From contig JANQOE010000024.1 in assembly GCA_028279245.1 (NCBI GenBank), forward strand, positions 1 through 54,592: a stretch of DNA of 54,592 bases, in the 5' to 3' direction. Every line of letters starts with the position of its first letter. Position 1 is the stretch's first letter. The translations under genes and the position numbers were made by a program. The notes under the pieces were generated by a model, which was given only the letters and a program-made list of their open reading frames with translations, did no database searches and was not told the origin of the DNA. The stretch comes from Alphaproteobacteria bacterium. GTDB taxonomy: Bacteria > Pseudomonadota > Alphaproteobacteria > UBA6615. This document shows positions 14,504-23,276 of this stretch, piece after piece.

Positions 14504-15646
14504 GTGTCTCAATCCCCGCCCAAGCTCTTCACGCCCCTCGCCCTGCGCAGTCTACAAGCTCGCAACCGCATCGTCATTTCGCCGATGTGCCAATACTCAG
14601 CCATCGACGGCATGCCGAACGATTGGCACCTGGCCCACCTCGGCCGGTTTGCGACGGGGGGCGCCGGCATCGTCTTCGTCGAAGCGACGGGCGTTGAGGA
14701 ACGTGGCCGCATCACCCACCACGACCTCGGGATCTGGAAGGACGAACATGTGGAGGGGCATCGCCGCATCGTCAGTTTCCTCAAGGCGCATGGCGCCGCC
14801 ACGGCGTTACAGGTTGCCCATGCGGGCCGGAAGGCCAGCACGCAGCGGCCATGGGAAGGCGGCGCGCCCCTCGGAGCCGAGGGTGGCGAGAATCCCTGGC
14901 CAACCGTCGGACCAAGCCCGGTGCCGACAACCGATGCGTGGCCGACGCCACATCCCCTGAGCACCAGCGAAATCGCCGACCTTATTGACCGTTGGACCGA
15001 CGCAGCACGCCGCGCCCTGGCCGCCGACTACGACATTCTCGAGATCCATGGGGCCCACGGCTATCTCATCTGCAGCTTCCTCTCGCCCATCTCCAACCAC
15101 CGCAACGATGCCTATGGCGGCGACAGGTCTGGCCGCATGCGGTTCGCCCTCGAGGTGACCGAGGCCATTCGCGCTGTCTGGCCGGAAGACCGGCCCCTCT
15201 TCTTCCGTGCTTCCGCCATCGACGGAGCCGACGGCGGCTGGTCCCTCGACGACACCGTGGTTCTGGCAAAGGAACTCAAGGCCCGCGGCGTCGATGTGAT
15301 TGACTGCTCATCCGGCGGTATCGCCGGTTCGCCGAACGCGCCGGGACTGAAGCGCAAATACGGATTCCAGGTGCCCTATGCGGAAACTGTGCGGCGCGAA
15401 GCCAACATCATGACGCAAGCCGTCGGCCTCATCACCAACCCGCACCAGGCCGAAGAGATCCTGCAGCAGGACCAGGCGGACCTCATCGCCATCGGCCGGG
15501 AAGCCCTGCGGGAACCGTTCTGGCCCCGCCGCGCGGCCGAGACGCTGGGATATGATCCTGAGTTTGGGACCTGGCCCGATCAATACGGCTGGTGGCTGGC
15601 GCGGCGCGCCGAGAGTTGCGTGCTGTACGGCGAGACCGCCAGCTAA
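14504..15646 (+). CDS. Old Yellow Enzyme family NADH:flavin oxidoreductase (YqjM/XenA type)
   Basis: 380 aa from GTG 14504 with GGAG upstream. It is a single TIM-barrel flavoprotein: NRIVISPMCQYSA holds the Cys that tunes FMN, HAGRKAS the middle block, the substrate-anion pair His/His is in EIHGAHGYL, and the phosphate end is AIGREALREPFW. YqjM/XenA-type enzymes reduce activated C=C bonds and nitro compounds with NAD(P)H. It is the only plus-strand gene within the housekeeping block, convergent with tmk (4-nt tail overlap) and divergent from GST. That pairing suggests a joint detoxification insert. Confidence 0.93.
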   Translation: MSQSPPKLFTPLALRSLQARNRIVISPMCQYSAIDGMPNDWHLAHLGRFATGGAGIVFVEATGVEERGRITHHDLGIWKDEHVEGHRRIVSFLKAHGAATALQVAHAGRKASTQRPWEGGAPLGAEGGENPWPTVGPSPVPTTDAWPTPHPLSTSEIADLIDRWTDAARRALAADYDILEIHGAHGYLICSFLSPISNHRNDAYGGDRSGRMRFALEVTEAIRAVWPEDRPLFFRASAIDGADGGWSLDDTVVLAKELKARGVDVIDCSSGGIAGSPNAPGLKRKYGFQVPYAETVRREANIMTQAVGLITNPHQAEEILQQDQADLIAIGREALREPFWPRRAAETLGYDPEFGTWPDQYGWWLARRAESCVLYGETAS

Positions 15647-16305
15647 GCCTTGAGGAGCCGGTCGCGCACGGCCGCATCAAGCCGCGCCGCGACCTCATCT
15701 TCCGATCCCATCGCGTCGACCACAACGCAGCGGCCCGGTTCCCGTTTAGCTATGTCAAGAAAACCGTCGCGCAGGCGGCGATGGAAGGCAATGTCCATCC
15801 GCTCGTAACGGTCCTCACCATCCCTGCGGCTAGCGGCCCGCCTGAGCCCCTCATCAACCGGTAGATCAAGAATGAGCGTCAAGTCGGGCCCGAACTGCCC
15901 AACAACTGAGGCATAGATCTGCTCGACAGCCACTCGGCCCAATTCATGACCGTAACCCTGATAGGCCATCGTCGAGTCCGCGAACCGGTCTGAGATGACC
16001 CACTCACCGCGCTCCAACGCCGGCCACACCGTGCGCACCAGATGGTCCCGGCGCGCCGCGAAATGCAGCAACAACTCGGTCTCCGGATCCCACCGATCCG
16101 CAGGCCCGCGCACCAACAAATCCCGGATTCGGTCCGCACCGTCTGAACCACCCGGCTCCCGCGTTGCGACGACACTGTGACCGGCATCCCTCAACACATC
16201 GGCCAATCGCCGCACCTGAGTGGACTTGCCGGCCCCCTCCCCGCCTTCGATCGTGATGAAGCGGCCGCGCGCCACGATCTCGGAGTTAGTTCGCGCTGGC
16301 GCCAA
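15643..16305 (-). CDS. tmk: Thymidylate kinase
   Basis: 220 aa. P-loop EGGEGAGKST (about 20-29), the DR(F/Y) substrate motif in ISDRFADSTMAYQGYG and the LID region RRDGEDRYERMD with its Arg residues mark dTMP kinase. It makes dTDP from dTMP and ATP. The start lies 20 nt inside the end of the upstream D,D-carboxypeptidase gene. It belongs to the conserved cell-wall/DNA cluster; holB would normally follow at once. Confidence 0.96.
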   Translation of the reverse strand: MAPARTNSEIVARGRFITIEGGEGAGKSTQVRRLADVLRDAGHSVVATREPGGSDGADRIRDLLVRGPADRWDPETELLLHFAARRDHLVRTVWPALERGEWVISDRFADSTMAYQGYGHELGRVAVEQIYASVVGQFGPDLTLILDLPVDEGLRRAASRRDGEDRYERMDIAFHRRLRDGFLDIAKREPGRCVVVDAMGSEDEVAARLDAAVRDRLLKA

Positions 16306-17434
16306 AGATCAGATAGCGCAACGCGCTGCCCAGCCGGCCAAAGGTGCCGAGTTGGCCGACATCCGCGGCGGCATATAGCGGCCGCTCGATCGGTTCCGCA
16401 TCGGGCGCCGTGATGACCAGCGTGGCGAGTTCATCACCCTTTTGCACCGGCGCTGGGACTGGGCCGTCATAGACGACCTTCACGGACATATCCTTGCGCG
16501 CGCCCCGCGGCAGGGTAATGGTCAGAGGATCCGACAGCTCAAGACCGACACCAACCTCTTCACCGAGCCAGATCTCTGCATCATCGACGCTCTCTCCGGC
16601 TTCGAACAAGGCGTAGTTCTCGAACTCCCGAAAACCCCAACGCATGAGGCGTTCCGCCTCCTGACTGCGCACCTTTGGGCTTTCCAGGCCATTGATCACC
16701 ATCAGCAGCCGCCGGCCGTTCTGCTCCGCCGACGCCGTGAGCCCATAACCGGACGCTTCGGTGTGGCCGGTCTTCAGACCGTCCGCACCGACGTCCCGAT
16801 ACAGCAGCGGATTGCGGTTGCCCTGCTTGATCTCGTTGTAGGTGAAGGTGCGTTCCGAATAGAGCTGATAGTGCTCGGGAAAGTCCGTGATGATCCGTTG
16901 TGCCAGAATGGCAAGGTCCCGGGCTGTCGTATAGTGATCCGGGTCCGGCCAGCCCGTTGAGTTCCGGAACTGCGTATCTTCCAGGCCAATCTCCAGCGCA
17001 GTCTCCGTCATCCGATCGGCAAACGCTTCCTCACTGCCCGAAATCGCCTCCGCAACTACAATCGACGCGTCGTTACCCGATTGAATAATGATTCCGCGCA
17101 ACAGGTCCTCGACCGTGGCCGTCTTCCCGACCTCGACGAACATCTTGGAGCCGCCCATGCGCCAAGCCTTTTCCGAGATAGGCAACTCATCGTCCAGCCG
17201 CAGCGAACCACGCTCCAGCTCCCGGAAAACCAAGTATGCCGTCATGATCTTGCTCATCGACGCCGGGAACATGATCTGGTCTGAGTTCTTTTCGAACAGC
17301 ACGACGCCCGTTTCGAAATCGAGCAGGATGGCCTGCTTGGCCTGCGTTTCGTAATCCGCCGCTGCCGGTCCGACCGACAGCGCGGTCGCGCCCCAAGCAA
17401 CAGCCGCGAACGCCAGTGTTTCAAATCGTTTCAT
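16286..17434 (-). CDS. D-alanyl-D-alanine carboxypeptidase (penicillin-binding protein 5/6 type)
   Basis: 382 aa from ATG 17434 (MKRFETLAF), giving a normal Sec signal peptide cleaved after AAA near residue 26. The three S11 active-site motifs are in order: SMSK (about 59-62), SGN (about 119-121) and KTGHT (about 222). A C-terminal beta domain and a final amphipathic helix (GRLGSALRYLIFG) for membrane attachment follow, as in DacA/DacC/DacF. It trims the terminal D-Ala of stem peptides in the periplasm. Gene order rlpA-dac-tmk is standard in alphaproteobacteria. Confidence 0.94.
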   Translation of the reverse strand: MKRFETLAFAAVAWGATALSVGPAAADYETQAKQAILLDFETGVVLFEKNSDQIMFPASMSKIMTAYLVFRELERGSLRLDDELPISEKAWRMGGSKMFVEVGKTATVEDLLRGIIIQSGNDASIVVAEAISGSEEAFADRMTETALEIGLEDTQFRNSTGWPDPDHYTTARDLAILAQRIITDFPEHYQLYSERTFTYNEIKQGNRNPLLYRDVGADGLKTGHTEASGYGLTASAEQNGRRLLMVINGLESPKVRSQEAERLMRWGFREFENYALFEAGESVDDAEIWLGEEVGVGLELSDPLTITLPRGARKDMSVKVVYDGPVPAPVQKGDELATLVITAPDAEPIERPLYAAADVGQLGTFGRLGSALRYLIFGASAN

Positions 17435-17480
17435 TCGGTTACCACTCTCGGTATCCAATCCAAGACAACGCGTAGCACGC

Positions 17481-18434
17481 CTACTCAACGACCAGCCGCG
17501 CCTCGGAAACCGTGCCGTTCAGCAACCGGGCGACGGTCGCATCTGCCCGTGACACATCGGCAAACGGCCCGATGCGGACGCGATACAACTCCTCGACACC
17601 AAACTGCACCCGCGCGATCGCGGCCGAGGGGTAGCTACCGTACAGCCGGTCCCGCAACCTCAGCGCATTGCCAAGGTCCGAAAACGCACCGACCTGCACA
17701 TAGATGTTGGTTGCTGGCACGGGGACAACCCGCACGCTCGACGGCAAGACCGGTTCCACCGGACTGGCCTGGTTCAACACGGAACGCTCCGTCACAGCGA
17801 CGCCATTGGGGCCGTTCCGCTGGCCCGCCGTATGAAGGGGCTCGGTCTTGACCGCAATCCGCGGCGACGCCGCGACCTGCACCTGTTGTTCAACCACCCC
17901 CGAACCGTTCAGCGCCGCCAGTTTGAGCTGCTGGCTCTCGTTCGGCAGGATATCAACGCGGACTTTTGCGGTTCCTTTGCGCTCGAACCCGAGCATACGG
18001 GCTGCCTGCCGTGAGACGTCGATGATCCGCCCGCGCGCAAACGGGCCACGATCATTCACCCGCAAAACCAGCGACCGCCCGTTTTCCAGGTTGGTCACCT
18101 GCACCGCACTGGGCATCGGCAGAGTCCGATGCGCCGCGGTAAGGCTATTCATATCGTAGGTTTCGCCGTTGGCCGTCGTGAGGCCATGGAAGTCCGAGCC
18201 ATACCAAGACGCGATACCGGTTTCGGTGTAGCTGTAGTCCTCGGCCGGGTAGTACCAGGCACCGTTGATTTCGTACGGATTGCCGACCTTGTAACGTCCT
18301 GCGCCCTCTAAATCCTCGGTGCCCCGCTGGACCTGTTTCGCCGTGTGAAACAGCAGGTTCGCCTCCGCGCAGGCGGTCAAAGCCAGAGCGCTGAGGCAGA
18401 GCAGTAGCCCTGCCCTATTGATACGCCAGCGCAA
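17481..18434 (-). CDS. rlpA: Septal ring lytic transglycosylase RlpA with SPOR domain
   Basis: 317 aa. A lipoprotein signal peptide with lipobox LTAC (Cys about 22) is followed by the double-psi beta-barrel: ASWYGSDFHGLTTANGETYDM, the NDRGPF catalytic-region motif, and DVSRQAARMLGF. A linker rich in Pro/Val leads to a C-terminal SPOR domain (about 240-317, YVQVGAFSDLGNALRLRDRL), which binds denuded glycan at the septum. It cleaves naked glycan strands during division. It sits between the MltB-type transglycosylase (1 nt gap) and the carboxypeptidase gene. Confidence 0.95.
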   Translation of the reverse strand: MRWRINRAGLLLCLSALALTACAEANLLFHTAKQVQRGTEDLEGAGRYKVGNPYEINGAWYYPAEDYSYTETGIASWYGSDFHGLTTANGETYDMNSLTAAHRTLPMPSAVQVTNLENGRSLVLRVNDRGPFARGRIIDVSRQAARMLGFERKGTAKVRVDILPNESQQLKLAALNGSGVVEQQVQVAASPRIAVKTEPLHTAGQRNGPNGVAVTERSVLNQASPVEPVLPSSVRVVPVPATNIYVQVGAFSDLGNALRLRDRLYGSYPSAAIARVQFGVEELYRVRIGPFADVSRADATVARLLNGTVSEARLVVE

Positions 18435-18435
18435 C

Positions 18436-19416
18436 CTAGCCGCGCCCCTCTATGCGATCCGACAAATGCCCAACGGCGGTCGCAAAATAGAGCGACCGGT
18501 TCCAGCGCAGTATCGAGCGGTAGTTGTCGTAAACAACATACGCTGGCCCACCGGCGCCGCCCGGCAGCACGATCGATGCATTCAGATCGCGTGTCGGCAG
18601 CGGCGAACCATCTTCCCGCCGCACACCGAGCCGCTGCCATTCACTCAAGCGTTTGACCACATCGAGATCAGCAAGCGCTGTGTCAAAGCCACTGGGCAGC
18701 GTCACGCGCCGCCCCCAGGTAATGTCGTCACGCCAACCCACGTTGCGCAGGTAGTTTGCGGCAGACGCGAAAACATCGGGCCGCGACGTCCAGATGTCCT
18801 TGGCACCATCGCCATCGAAATCCGTCGCAAAATTCAGGAAGCTGGATGGCATGAACTGGGTCTGGCCCATGGCCCCGGCCCAACTCCCCACCATGTTCTC
18901 GACGTCGATATGGCCTTCCTGCACAACGTTGAGAGCATTTAGCAGCTCTCCACGGAAATACTCACCTCGGCGTCCATCGTAAGCCAATGTCGCAAGTGCA
19001 CCAATCACCGGGAACCCACCGGTAAAGTTCCCGTAACTTGTCTCGATACCCCATAGCGCCACGACGAATCTCGGTTGCACACCGAACTCCGCCGCCACCT
19101 GTTCGAGCAGCGGTCGGTTCTCCCTGAGCATGCGCCGGCCCTGTTCGACCCGGGCGTCAGAAATGACCCGATCCAGATACTGATCGAAGGTGATCGTGCC
19201 TTCAGGCTGCTTCCGATCAAGTTCGATCACCCGTTCTATGGGTGCGAGACCGACGAACGCACGATCCATCGTGACGTCGGCAATACCCTTGGTCCGCGCT
19301 TCGTCACGAAACGCCGCAAGCCACGACTGAAAATCGGTGTCCGCCGCTCCTGCGCCAGACGACAAGGCCGCAAGCACGAGCGCAGCGCTACTCCCAACAC
19401 GCAGGAAGCGCAGCAT
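18436..19416 (-). CDS. Lytic murein transglycosylase, MltB family
   Basis: 326 aa with a Sec signal peptide (1-24, cut after AGA). The catalytic Glu lies in LWGIETSYGNFTG. The family blocks AYDGRRGEYFRGELLNAL, GSWAGAMGQTQFMPSSFL and FDGDGAKDIW follow. There is no lipobox and no C-terminal PGBD domain, so it is the short soluble type. It cuts the MurNAc-GlcNAc bond in peptidoglycan to give 1,6-anhydro ends. It is the first gene of the cell-wall block running into rlpA. Confidence 0.93.
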   Translation of the reverse strand: MLRFLRVGSSAALVLAALSSGAGAADTDFQSWLAAFRDEARTKGIADVTMDRAFVGLAPIERVIELDRKQPEGTITFDQYLDRVISDARVEQGRRMLRENRPLLEQVAAEFGVQPRFVVALWGIETSYGNFTGGFPVIGALATLAYDGRRGEYFRGELLNALNVVQEGHIDVENMVGSWAGAMGQTQFMPSSFLNFATDFDGDGAKDIWTSRPDVFASAANYLRNVGWRDDITWGRRVTLPSGFDTALADLDVVKRLSEWQRLGVRREDGSPLPTRDLNASIVLPGGAGGPAYVVYDNYRSILRWNRSLYFATAVGHLSDRIEGRG

Positions 19417-19537
19417 CCTGGTTACCCCTCGACTCGGTCACGCATTAGCCCTCTCGAATGCCATAGGGTCGTGCCGCAAAGCAATCGCCTTCGCAGTAAT
19501 TCAAAGACAAGGTTTTGCTAGACTTAATCCCTGAAGA

Positions 19538-20578
19538 CTACTCGATACTAGAAGGCCGCAGTTGTCGTCGCCGTTCCACAAAGAGATCGAAGGCGACCGC
19601 CAACACCAGAATAATCCCGATCACAATCATCTGAACGGACGAGGGCACGTTCAGCAGCACCAGACCATTGGTTAACACGCCGATGAGCATGGCCCCGACA
19701 ACCGTGCCGAAGATCGTCCCGATCCCGCCAAACAGGCTGGTGCCGCCAATGACGACCGCGGCAATAACGGTTAGTTCAAAACCAATCCCGGCAACCGCCT
19801 CAGCCGAATTCAAACGCGCCGATAGGATGAACGCCGCCAAGCCCGCGAAAAACCCGCTGATCACGTAAACAGTTGTCGTGACCGCCCGAACCCTCACGCC
19901 GGCCAGCTCCGCTGCGATGGGGTTGCCGCCAACAGCATAAACGTGCCGGCCGAACTTGGTCCGCCGCAGCACGAAGTGCGCGAGAATAGCAAAGCCGATG
20001 AAGATGAAGACCGGGATCGGCACGTTGCCATCGAACACCCGCGCCTGCCCCCACCAAGTATATGACGGATCAAAGCCGCTGATCGGTCCGCCACCGGAGA
20101 ACAAGAGGGCCGCACCGCGAAACGCCTGCAGCCCGCCCAGGGTCACGACGAATGGCGGCACCCTCAGCCGCGTAATCGCCAAGCCCTGCATCAGACCGCC
20201 GACAATACCGACAGCGATAGCAGCCAGGGCTGCCATCCAAAACGGATTGCCCGCCGCAACGCTCGCTCCGACGGCAAACCGGTCTTCGAAGCCACCTTTG
20301 GCGACCGCCGCCCCCACCAGCCCGGCGAACGCCAGCAGCGAGCCAACGGACAGGTCGATCCCGGCTGTGAGGATGACGAAGGTCATACCGATAGCGATCA
20401 ATCCGGTGATCGAAATCTGCCGCATGACATTGAACAGATTCAGCGGATTCAGGAATTTCGGCTCGATCACCGCAAAGCCGACACATAGCAGCAGCAAGAA
20501 AATGATCGGCGCAAACCGGCCGATCAGATCAACCAGGTCGAGCTTGCGCTCACCGGACCTTACCAGAGCATCGCTCAC
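19538..20578 (-). CDS. Ribose/xylose-type sugar ABC transporter permease (RbsC-like)
   Basis: 346 aa with eight to ten hydrophobic segments. Signature stretches of the BPD_transp_2 group are present: ITGLIAIGMTFVILTAGIDLSVGSLLAFAGL and the late GIGFELTVIAAVVIGGTSLFGGIGTIFGTVVGAMLIGVL. It forms the membrane pore of a high-affinity sugar importer with the binding protein encoded just upstream. No RbsA-type ATPase gene is adjacent, which is unusual for this family. A perfect hairpin separates the two genes. Confidence 0.92.
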   Translation of the reverse strand: MSDALVRSGERKLDLVDLIGRFAPIIFLLLLCVGFAVIEPKFLNPLNLFNVMRQISITGLIAIGMTFVILTAGIDLSVGSLLAFAGLVGAAVAKGGFEDRFAVGASVAAGNPFWMAALAAIAVGIVGGLMQGLAITRLRVPPFVVTLGGLQAFRGAALLFSGGGPISGFDPSYTWWGQARVFDGNVPIPVFIFIGFAILAHFVLRRTKFGRHVYAVGGNPIAAELAGVRVRAVTTTVYVISGFFAGLAAFILSARLNSAEAVAGIGFELTVIAAVVIGGTSLFGGIGTIFGTVVGAMLIGVLTNGLVLLNVPSSVQMIVIGIILVLAVAFDLFVERRRQLRPSSIE

Positions 20579-20619
20579 TGCCGTCCCCCGATCGACAGAG
20601 ACAAAATGAAAGAGAAGAA

Positions 20620-20645
20620 GGGTGGGACGGCTGACCGTCCCACCC
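20620..20645 (-). terminator. Perfect 11-bp hairpin between binding-protein and permease genes
   Basis: GGGTGGGACGG (20620-20630), loop CTGA, CCGTCCCACCC (20635-20645). On the minus strand the stem is followed by the pyrimidine-rich TTCTTCTCTTTCATTTTG, so it could terminate or pause most transcripts after the binding-protein gene and protect their 3' ends. This would give much more binding protein than permease, as usual for ABC importers. Confidence 0.7.
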
Positions 20646-20652
20646 TATTGGT

Positions 20653-21597
20653 CTATTCGAGTTCGCTTAGCCGTTCGGCCTTATCGATGTTGTCCTGAGT
20701 CACAACAAACGGCTCCAGCAGGGTCACCGCCTCAGGCTCCTTGCCGTCGCGCAGGAACGCGACCATGGCCCGCATCGCCTCGCGGCTTTGCCCGCCTGGC
20801 ATCTGCTCGACGGTACCCGCAAGCGAGCCGTCACGAACGGCGGCCAACGCTTCCGGCAACGCGTCGAACCCGATGATGGGGATCTCCACACCTGCGTCCT
20901 TCAACGCTACCGCGGCACCCAGCGCCATGTCGTCGTTTGCCGCAACAATCACGTCCGGCGGTGAATCCAAACCGGCAAGACCCGCCTCAGTCACCGACGC
21001 GCCCTCGTCACGCGCGAAATTGGCCGTTTGCTCAAAGATGAACTCATACTTGTCGCCCGCGGCGTCCAATACGTTGTGCACACCAGCATTCCGGTCGATC
21101 GCCGGGCTCGCGCCGGGCTGACCTTGCAGATTGAACACCTTCGCACCGTCCGGGAACATTTCCATGATCATCCGGCCCTGTGCCTCGCCGCCCTTCACAT
21201 TGTCGGCGCCGACATGAGCCAAAATGCCCGGTACGCCTTGAACACTGCGGTCGATCGTCATGACCGGAATGCCGGCATCAACGGCCTGCTGCAGCGCCGG
21301 GCCCATTGCGACCGCGTCCAGCGGACTAATAATGATCCCGTCCACGCCTTGGATGATGGCCGCCTCGACGTCCGCCGTTTGCTTCGGCGTACTGTTCTGC
21401 CCATCCATCTCCATCAGGGTGATACCGCCCAGCGCTTCCGCCTCTTCGCTCAATTGCTTCTGCATATGGACGAAGAACGGAAAGCCCAGGCTGGGCAGTG
21501 AAGTCGCGATCGTCAGATCCTGCGCGGTCGCGGCTGGTGCATGTGCAACCGCCATAGTGCCGACAGCAAGAACCGCTGCCAGTAATTTACGAAGCAT
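20653..21597 (-). CDS. Periplasmic sugar-binding protein (RbsB-like)
   Basis: 314 aa from ATG 21597 with GGGAGGAG upstream. The Sec signal peptide (1-25) ends in ATAQ. The mature protein has the Peripla_BP_4 layout: ATSLPSLGFPFFVHMQKQL, a DGIIISPLDAVAMGPAL hinge region, PVMTIDRSV, and VIVAANDDMALGAAVALKDAG before the C-terminal lobe. It delivers a pentose- or related sugar to the RbsC-like permease. A 20-bp inverted repeat lies 62 nt upstream. Confidence 0.92.
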   Translation of the reverse strand: MLRKLLAAVLAVGTMAVAHAPAATAQDLTIATSLPSLGFPFFVHMQKQLSEEAEALGGITLMEMDGQNSTPKQTADVEAAIIQGVDGIIISPLDAVAMGPALQQAVDAGIPVMTIDRSVQGVPGILAHVGADNVKGGEAQGRMIMEMFPDGAKVFNLQGQPGASPAIDRNAGVHNVLDAAGDKYEFIFEQTANFARDEGASVTEAGLAGLDSPPDVIVAANDDMALGAAVALKDAGVEIPIIGFDALPEALAAVRDGSLAGTVEQMPGGQSREAMRAMVAFLRDGKEPEAVTLLEPFVVTQDNIDKAERLSELE

Positions 21598-21658
21598 GTC
21601 TCCTCCCTCGTGAGCTAAAACCCGCCTTAGCCCCATCCTCCAATAGCTGCCCTCGCTT

Positions 21659-21678
21659 GACAAGCCGCAACGCTTGTC
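21659..21678. promoter_or_regulatory. Inverted repeat upstream of the sugar-binding protein gene
   Basis: GACAAGC (21659-21665), CGCAAC, GCTTGTC (21672-21678) is a perfect 7-6-7 inverted repeat about 60 nt before the start codon. It has operator-like geometry. The regulator is not encoded next to it, so its identity is open. Confidence 0.4.
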
Positions 21679-21764
21679 GCAGTGGCCGCTAACGGTGTGG
21701 AATCTCAGCTCTTTTTCTGAAGATTGCGGAGAGTGGATACGCGGTTGCGACTAGAACCGGCTTC

Positions 21765-21962
21765 TCAGCGCCAAGCGGCGCGCGCCTCGGGAGCATCCTC
21801 AAACCGTCTTCCGCGCAGGAGTTCCGCGATCTTCTCCTCGGACAGTCGGTGCTCGGGCCGCCAAGCCGGGGCCGATGTGTCGGTTTGCAGCGACTGCTGA
21901 ATAGCGACCTGCCACATATTGCGGCGAACCTCAGCGTGCGTACGGCCCTGCTGGATGAACAT
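21765..21962 (-). CDS. Small hypothetical protein
   Basis: 65 aa from ATG 21962, which has a GGGGG run 4 nt upstream; an ATG eight codons earlier lacks one. It is hydrophilic and helical, with no Cys and no membrane segment. The C-terminal half (HRLSEEKIAELLRGRRFEDAPEARAAWR) looks like a paired helix. No family recognised. It stands alone between the sugar-transport genes and the ParA gene. Confidence 0.45.
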   Translation of the reverse strand: MFIQQGRTHAEVRRNMWQVAIQQSLQTDTSAPAWRPEHRLSEEKIAELLRGRRFEDAPEARAAWR

Positions 21963-22076
21963 GTATCCCCCTGATCGACGATTCACCCATTTCTAGCAAT
22001 GGACTACGTCGGAAGCATGCTCGAAAGAGGGCGATACTATGTCCCGTGGTGAAGGCGAATCACGAACCGCGCCCGG

Positions 22077-22826
22077 CTAGTGCACCGCGCCTTCGAATGT
22101 CATTTCCGCAAACCGGCGCGCCTGGCTTGTGTTCGCATTCGGGCGATTCAACCATGAATCGGCAATTTCACGCGCCAACGCCGCCGCCTCTTGCGCCGCC
22201 TTTCCTGTCGGCTGTGTCTCGAACACGGAACTACCGTTTCCCATGCTTGCCGCAAACGCAGTCCGGTTGCCCAGTCGTGTAGCGGCTGTGAACGAGTCGA
22301 AGCTCTGCATCACCGCCACCATCTCTTCGGTCAGCGATGCACGAGGCGGCACCCGGTTAACCACCAGCATCGCCACCCCACCTTCGCTGATGACCATCTC
22401 CAAGGTTTGGGCCGTCGCCCACAGATCGACCGGTGAGGGCTGCACCGGCACGATCACCAAATCCGCCGCCATGACCGCCGGTTTTGCGTCGAGGTCACTC
22501 TTTGGCGGCGTATCGATCAGCACGATGTCATGATCCCGGGCCAACCGCTGCCCTTCGCGGCGGGCCCCCCAACCGCTGGCTGTACGAAAGCTAAGACCCG
22601 TCCCATTCTCGCCCAGCCGCTCTTCTCGCGCCTCATACCACTCACCAAGGCTGCCCTGCGGGTCGACATCCAGTATGGCGACGGAGAACTGTTTCGACCA
22701 GGCGACGGCAAGGTTAGCACTAACAGTGGTTTTGCCCGACCCACCCTTCTGCTGCACGATGCTAATGATGCGCCCGCGCCCCTCGCCCGGTCCGCCCTGA
22801 CGCTCCGGCATGGTCAATGTCGCCAC
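22077..22826 (-). CDS. Orphan ParA-family ATPase
   Basis: 249 aa with GTG start, AAGGAG 8 nt upstream. Deviant Walker A KGGSGKTT (about 27-34) with the signature first Lys, Walker A' ILDVDPQGSL and Walker B VLIDTPP identify a ParA/MinD-type P-loop ATPase. The Asp in DVDPQG supports nucleotide-dependent dimerisation and DNA binding. No parB or centromere-like repeats are seen nearby, so it is probably one of the orphan ParA proteins that position cargo such as chemosensory arrays or carboxysome-like bodies. It is not a plasmid partition gene on this evidence. Confidence 0.87.
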   Translation of the reverse strand: MATLTMPERQGGPGEGRGRIISIVQQKGGSGKTTVSANLAVAWSKQFSVAILDVDPQGSLGEWYEAREERLGENGTGLSFRTASGWGARREGQRLARDHDIVLIDTPPKSDLDAKPAVMAADLVIVPVQPSPVDLWATAQTLEMVISEGGVAMLVVNRVPPRASLTEEMVAVMQSFDSFTAATRLGNRTAFAASMGNGSSVFETQPTGKAAQEAAALAREIADSWLNRPNANTSQARRFAEMTFEGAVH

Positions 22827-23083
22827 GACGTCACTCCTTCATGCGGGGAACTGGGTGAAAACGCCGAACGGCCGGTGCCTCAGCACAACCGCTACGCCCA
22901 TGAAGAGCTTTCGTCGGCAAAACACACCCATCATTGATCGCAATCCTTACCCGAAATTGCACGATTCGCGGATTCCTTTCACCACAACGGTGTCAAGGCC
23001 CGCGCGCCAACAGCCCGCTCAGCCCTTGGCCGGGCTGTCTGGGCAACTGGACAGACGCACGCAAGCTATTGCAGCCGCGGCAA

Positions 23084-23121
23084 GGATGGGTGGCCGAGTG
23101 GTTGAAGGCACTGGTCTTGAA
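23084..23121 (+). pseudogene. 5'-half tRNA-Ser(UGA) fragment, direct repeat of 36433-36470
   Basis: 38 nt match the intact tRNA-Ser at 36433 at 37 positions (T for C at 23112), from the first base of the acceptor stem to one base past the UGA anticodon. After that the sequences diverge completely and no 3' half or CCA end occurs downstream. The rest of 22827-23276 shows no gene; short open frames here are antisense artefacts of the tRNA. The fragment lies in direct orientation with the full gene and marks the left edge of a 13.3-kb block. Confidence 0.88.
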
Positions 23122-23276
23122 GGCTGATTGAGCCTCAACGGCTGAGTGTGATTGCGCCGGGACTCGTTGTGCCTTGTGCGCGATCACCCTCTCCAAAGTC
23201 GGTTCAATTAAGTGTGGTTTGTCCCAGTTTGGCTGCAACCACCGACTGGCAGTCGGCCATCGCGGATTTTAGCTAG

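Noticed and set aside
22993..23238. Minus-strand frame with FNHSATHP, repeated at 36408-36599
   Set aside because: The shared peptide is only the antisense of the tRNA-Ser sequence; a known false-gene pattern.
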